Source: JAEXNA01 sp050486105
GTDB lineage: Bacteria; Vulcanimicrobiota; Xenobia; Xenobiales; JADMJV01
DNA: 41,248 nt
NCBI GenBank assembly: GCA_050486105.1
Contig: JBJHCR010000012.1
Coordinates: 1-41,248 of the forward strand
Direction: 5' to 3'
Shown: piece after piece, positions 39,484 through 41,248 of the stretch
Layout: each line of letters begins with the position of its first letter
Position numbering within the stretch: the stretch's first letter is position 1
Notes under the pieces: model-generated
The model's input: only the letters and a program-made list of their open reading frames with translations
Databases searched by the model: none
Told to the model about the DNA's origin: nothing
Position numbers and translations under genes: made by a program

Positions 39484-39912
39484 CTAAGGCCGTGCGAGTA
39501 AGCGGTTAGGAACGCCAAGGTGGTCAGCCGCTCGAGAGAGCTTAAGGTCTGAGGTGAGCAGCGTAAGCTCGTGAACGAATGCAGCAGCAAGATGGAGCGC
39601 GTCCAAGCTTCTCAAAGGGGTGGTAAACCGGGATACCCACTGGCAGGCTAGACGATACTCAGCTGGTCCAATCTCGACCCATTGGTACGCGCCAGCGGAT
39701 TTATGAACCTCGAAAATAGACAGGACCCGATTGGCCGAAGCCAGACTGAGTTGTCCTGAACGAGCCTTGAGTGATAGGGCCGAACACAGCTCTAGCTCGA
39801 CCAGACGACTGAGAACACGGATACGTTGGCCTGTGAGCTCCGCTTGCGCCAAGTCACTGAATTCTTCAGGACAGTAATAAGCGGCCAGCACACTGGTATC
39901 CACGTAGATCAT
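39484..39912 (-). CDS. PIN domain toxin (VapC-like)
   Basis: PIN-domain toxins of type II toxin-antitoxin pairs cut RNA, often tRNA. The 142-residue protein has the acidic residues of the site: Asp5 in MIYVDTSVLAAYY, Glu41 in VELELCSALS, an Asp in RSLDALHLAAA and a fourth in LLTSDLKLSRAA. The start ATG overlaps the antitoxin stop (ATGA). The partner immediately upstream belongs to the Phd/YefM type, a pairing well known for PIN toxins. The toxin ends 126 bp upstream of the rpsU start on the same strand; no terminator is visible between them. Confidence 0.92.
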   Translation of the reverse strand: MIYVDTSVLAAYYCPEEFSDLAQAELTGQRIRVLSRLVELELCSALSLKARSGQLSLASANRVLSIFEVHKSAGAYQWVEIGPAEYRLACQWVSRFTTPLRSLDALHLAAAFVHELTLLTSDLKLSRAADHLGVPNRLLARP

Positions 39913-40154
39913 CAGTATCGCTCACGCTCTCTAAGAAGCACGACCGTGCTGGAAATAGCCTCCTTTTCTTTGGAACTTACCAGAGACGCTCGAAACTCAC
40001 TGAGGTCGGGAAGACTATGACCATCAGGCGGCAACGGCCCAAGTATGGCGACCTTCTTGCCGTGACGTGTGATGACTATAGCTTCTCCCAACTCTGCTCC
40101 ATCTACGAGTTCACTGAGTCTTTGTCGAGCCTGACGGATATTGATCGATTCCAC
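39912..40154 (-). CDS. Phd/YefM family antitoxin
   Basis: The antitoxin binds and blocks the PIN toxin and represses the operon. The 80-residue protein shows the family core: SINIRQARQRLSELVDGA (DNA-binding N-terminus), GEAIVITRHGKKVAILGPL, and a disordered C-terminus (SKEKEAISSTVVLLRERERY) that clamps the toxin. I chose GTG 40154 because AAGGGAG lies 7 nt upstream; the frame is open to 40202, but that would cross the operator. It overlaps the toxin start by 1 base of the stop in the ATGA arrangement. Confidence 0.9.
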   Translation of the reverse strand: MESINIRQARQRLSELVDGAELGEAIVITRHGKKVAILGPLPPDGHSLPDLSEFRASLVSSKEKEAISSTVVLLRERERY

Positions 40155-40170
40155 GAGCCATCTCCCTTGC

Positions 40171-40209
40171 GTACACATTAAGTGTACCTTGGTGGATCGC
40201 ACCGGTCAA
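40171..40209 (-). promoter_or_regulatory. Toxin-antitoxin promoter with palindromic operator over the -10 box
   Basis: On the - strand TTGACC (40204-40209) and TACACT (40181-40186) are 17 bp apart. The palindrome GTACAC-TTAAT-GTGTAC (40171-40187) covers the -10 box. The half-sites contain TGTAC, close to the TGTACA core known for YefM-type operators. Antitoxin binding would block RNA polymerase directly. Confidence 0.7.
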
Positions 40210-40271
40210 GTCACATCATCTCGGCCAGTCGCTCCTTTTGGGGCCTCATCTCTAGCGATGCTCCAGAGCCA

Positions 40272-41248
40272 TTAAGGAGTGGGCAGAGAGACCACGATGA
40301 CGTCTCTGGGAGCGGGTCCGACCGGAAAAGGAGATCCGGGAAGTTCGGTGAGGGTAGCGGCATCGTAAACAGTGAGATTGGCGGTGCTTTCGTTGGAGAT
40401 CAAGACCCGGTTGGTCACCTCGTCATAGAAGGCAAAGTATGCCGATCCAGCCGTGGGAAAATGGCCGATGATGGACATGTCGGCAGCATTCCAAGCAGTG
40501 AAGGTCAGGTTGTTGAAGTTGGAGGTGTAGACTCGATCATTGACAGAATCGATGGCCACCGAACCGATCCGGCCGACCCCCAGAAATGGAGAACCAGGGA
40601 TCTGGGTCAGGGTGTCAGCATTGAAAACCGCCACCGTCGAACTGGTGTCGTTGGTCACGTAGATTCTTTGCCGAACGGGATCGAAGGCGATTCCATCAGC
40701 AAAACTGCCGTCGGTGAGAAAGGGGGAGCCCGGCACCTGGTTTAAGGTGGCCGCGTCGAAGGCTTGAAAGGTGGCGTTCGCCCCCAGGTTATTGGAGACA
40801 TAAATGCGGTTCCGACCAACATCGAAGGTGACCTCTCCGGCCGAAGGACTGGCCAACGGGAAACCGGGAATCGGTGCCAAGCTCAAGGCATCGAAGGCAA
40901 AGAGTTGGCTGGTGAACAGCGAAGTCACATAAACCCTGTTATTGTTGGGGTCGGTGACCACACCCGGCGGGAAGTTCAGAGCCCCTACCGGGGTTCCCGG
41001 AACAGGAGCCAGGGTCAACAGGTCGATGGCGGTGAGGCTGCCGCTGTTTAAGGAAACCCAGACCCTATCGTTCGTTTTGTCCTCGGCCAAACCGATGGGC
41101 GAGTTGCCGGGGGCGATGCTTATTGGAGACTCTGGGATCGGAGTGAAGTCGTCCGAGCGAAGGACGGTCACCTGGTTGCTCCCCACACTGGTTACGAAAA
41201 CTCTGCGGTTCGCGGGGTCCGGCTCGGGTTCGGGCTCGGGTTCTGGCT
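40272..41248 (-). CDS. YncE-like beta-propeller protein, 5' end outside window
   Basis: The visible 325 residues form six to seven propeller blades of about 42-45 residues, each with the pattern PGSPF...G...VAIDxxxxRVYVTN...xTVxVFD (for example IPGSPFLGVGRIGS, then DRVYTSN). Such proteins are exported and bind unknown ligands or are extracellular scaffolds. The reading frame is open to the right edge: the upstream part codes for a Pro-Glu repeat (EPEPEPEPDPANRRVFVTS), a linker, so the start and signal are missing. The GTG at 41186 is internal. No function beyond the fold can be given. Confidence 0.88.
   Translation of the reverse strand, partial: PEPEPEPEPDPANRRVFVTSVGSNQVTVLRSDDFTPIPESPISIAPGNSPIGLAEDKTNDRVWVSLNSGSLTAIDLLTLAPVPGTPVGALNFPPGVVTDPNNNRVYVTSLFTSQLFAFDALSLAPIPGFPLASPSAGEVTFDVGRNRIYVSNNLGANATFQAFDAATLNQVPGSPFLTDGSFADGIAFDPVRQRIYVTNDTSSTVAVFNADTLTQIPGSPFLGVGRIGSVAIDSVNDRVYTSNFNNLTFTAWNAADMSIIGHFPTAGSAYFAFYDEVTNRVLISNESTANLTVYDAATLTELPGSPFPVGPAPRDVIVVSLPTP

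Noticed and set aside
1..41248. tRNA, rRNA, insertion sequence or prophage
   Set aside because: I saw no tRNA cloverleaf, rRNA, transposase, integrase or phage-type gene anywhere in the window.

Overview
The window looks like chromosomal DNA from a diderm (Gram-negative type) bacterium. It carries SecDF, a DsbD-type disulfide reductase, a two-partner-secretion outer-membrane barrel, signal-peptide proteins and a bS21 ribosomal protein. Coding density is high, base composition is moderately GC-rich, and several genes start at TTG or GTG. A run of ten Ns at 15269-15278 marks a draft assembly. The mix (class III cyclases, kinase-like/AAA fusions, universal stress proteins, PGSPF-type beta-propeller, curlin-like repeat protein) suggests an under-sampled environmental phylum. 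I cannot name the lineage from sequence alone.

Left part, + strand (1-17568): the end of secD and all of secF are followed by a tightly packed same-strand run that starts at a good sigma-70-like promoter (2457-2485). Its order is: a 1452-residue kinase-like/AAA/histidine-kinase-like fusion, a GAF-adenylyl cyclase, an orphan PilC/GspF-type membrane protein, a pseudokinase-AAA protein, a DsbD-type reductase, an aldehyde dehydrogenase split by the assembly gap, and a CHASE2-adenylyl cyclase. Spacings are mostly -4 to +14 bp. This reads as a signalling module (cyclic nucleotide plus ATPase scaffolds) fused to envelope and redox functions.

Middle, - strand (17511-23964): six overlapping or closely spaced genes encode an exported ankyrin protein, an HD phosphohydrolase, a TpsB (ShlB/FhaC) barrel, an exported protein of unknown function, BolA and an MrfA/YprA-type helicase. 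Next on the + strand come a helical protein of unknown function, a GH31 alpha-glucosidase, two medium-chain dehydrogenases and a double-domain universal stress protein. Facing them on the - strand are a lactate/malate dehydrogenase-like protein and two single-domain universal stress proteins. A Cys-rich small protein, an exported 5'-nucleotidase-type phosphoesterase, and a response regulator-amidase pair follow.

Right part (35068-41248): the most unusual locus is a 965-residue protein with no Sec signal. It has a glycine-zipper N-terminus, about 15 curlin-like 24-residue Gln/Asn/Gly repeats, an RTX-like Gly-Asp region and a duplicated EF-hand-like C-terminus that resembles HrpF/NolX-type repeats. 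Directly after it is a 307-residue glycine-rich membrane-like protein ending in a clear terminator. Then come rpsU (with its own promoter and terminator), a Phd/PIN toxin-antitoxin pair whose operator overlaps its -10 box, and a truncated beta-propeller protein.

Four genes in 29230-35068 share the arrangement TANNNT-6 nt-ATG with no well-placed Shine-Dalgarno sequence. This suggests leaderless transcription of a group that includes stress genes and the repeat protein.
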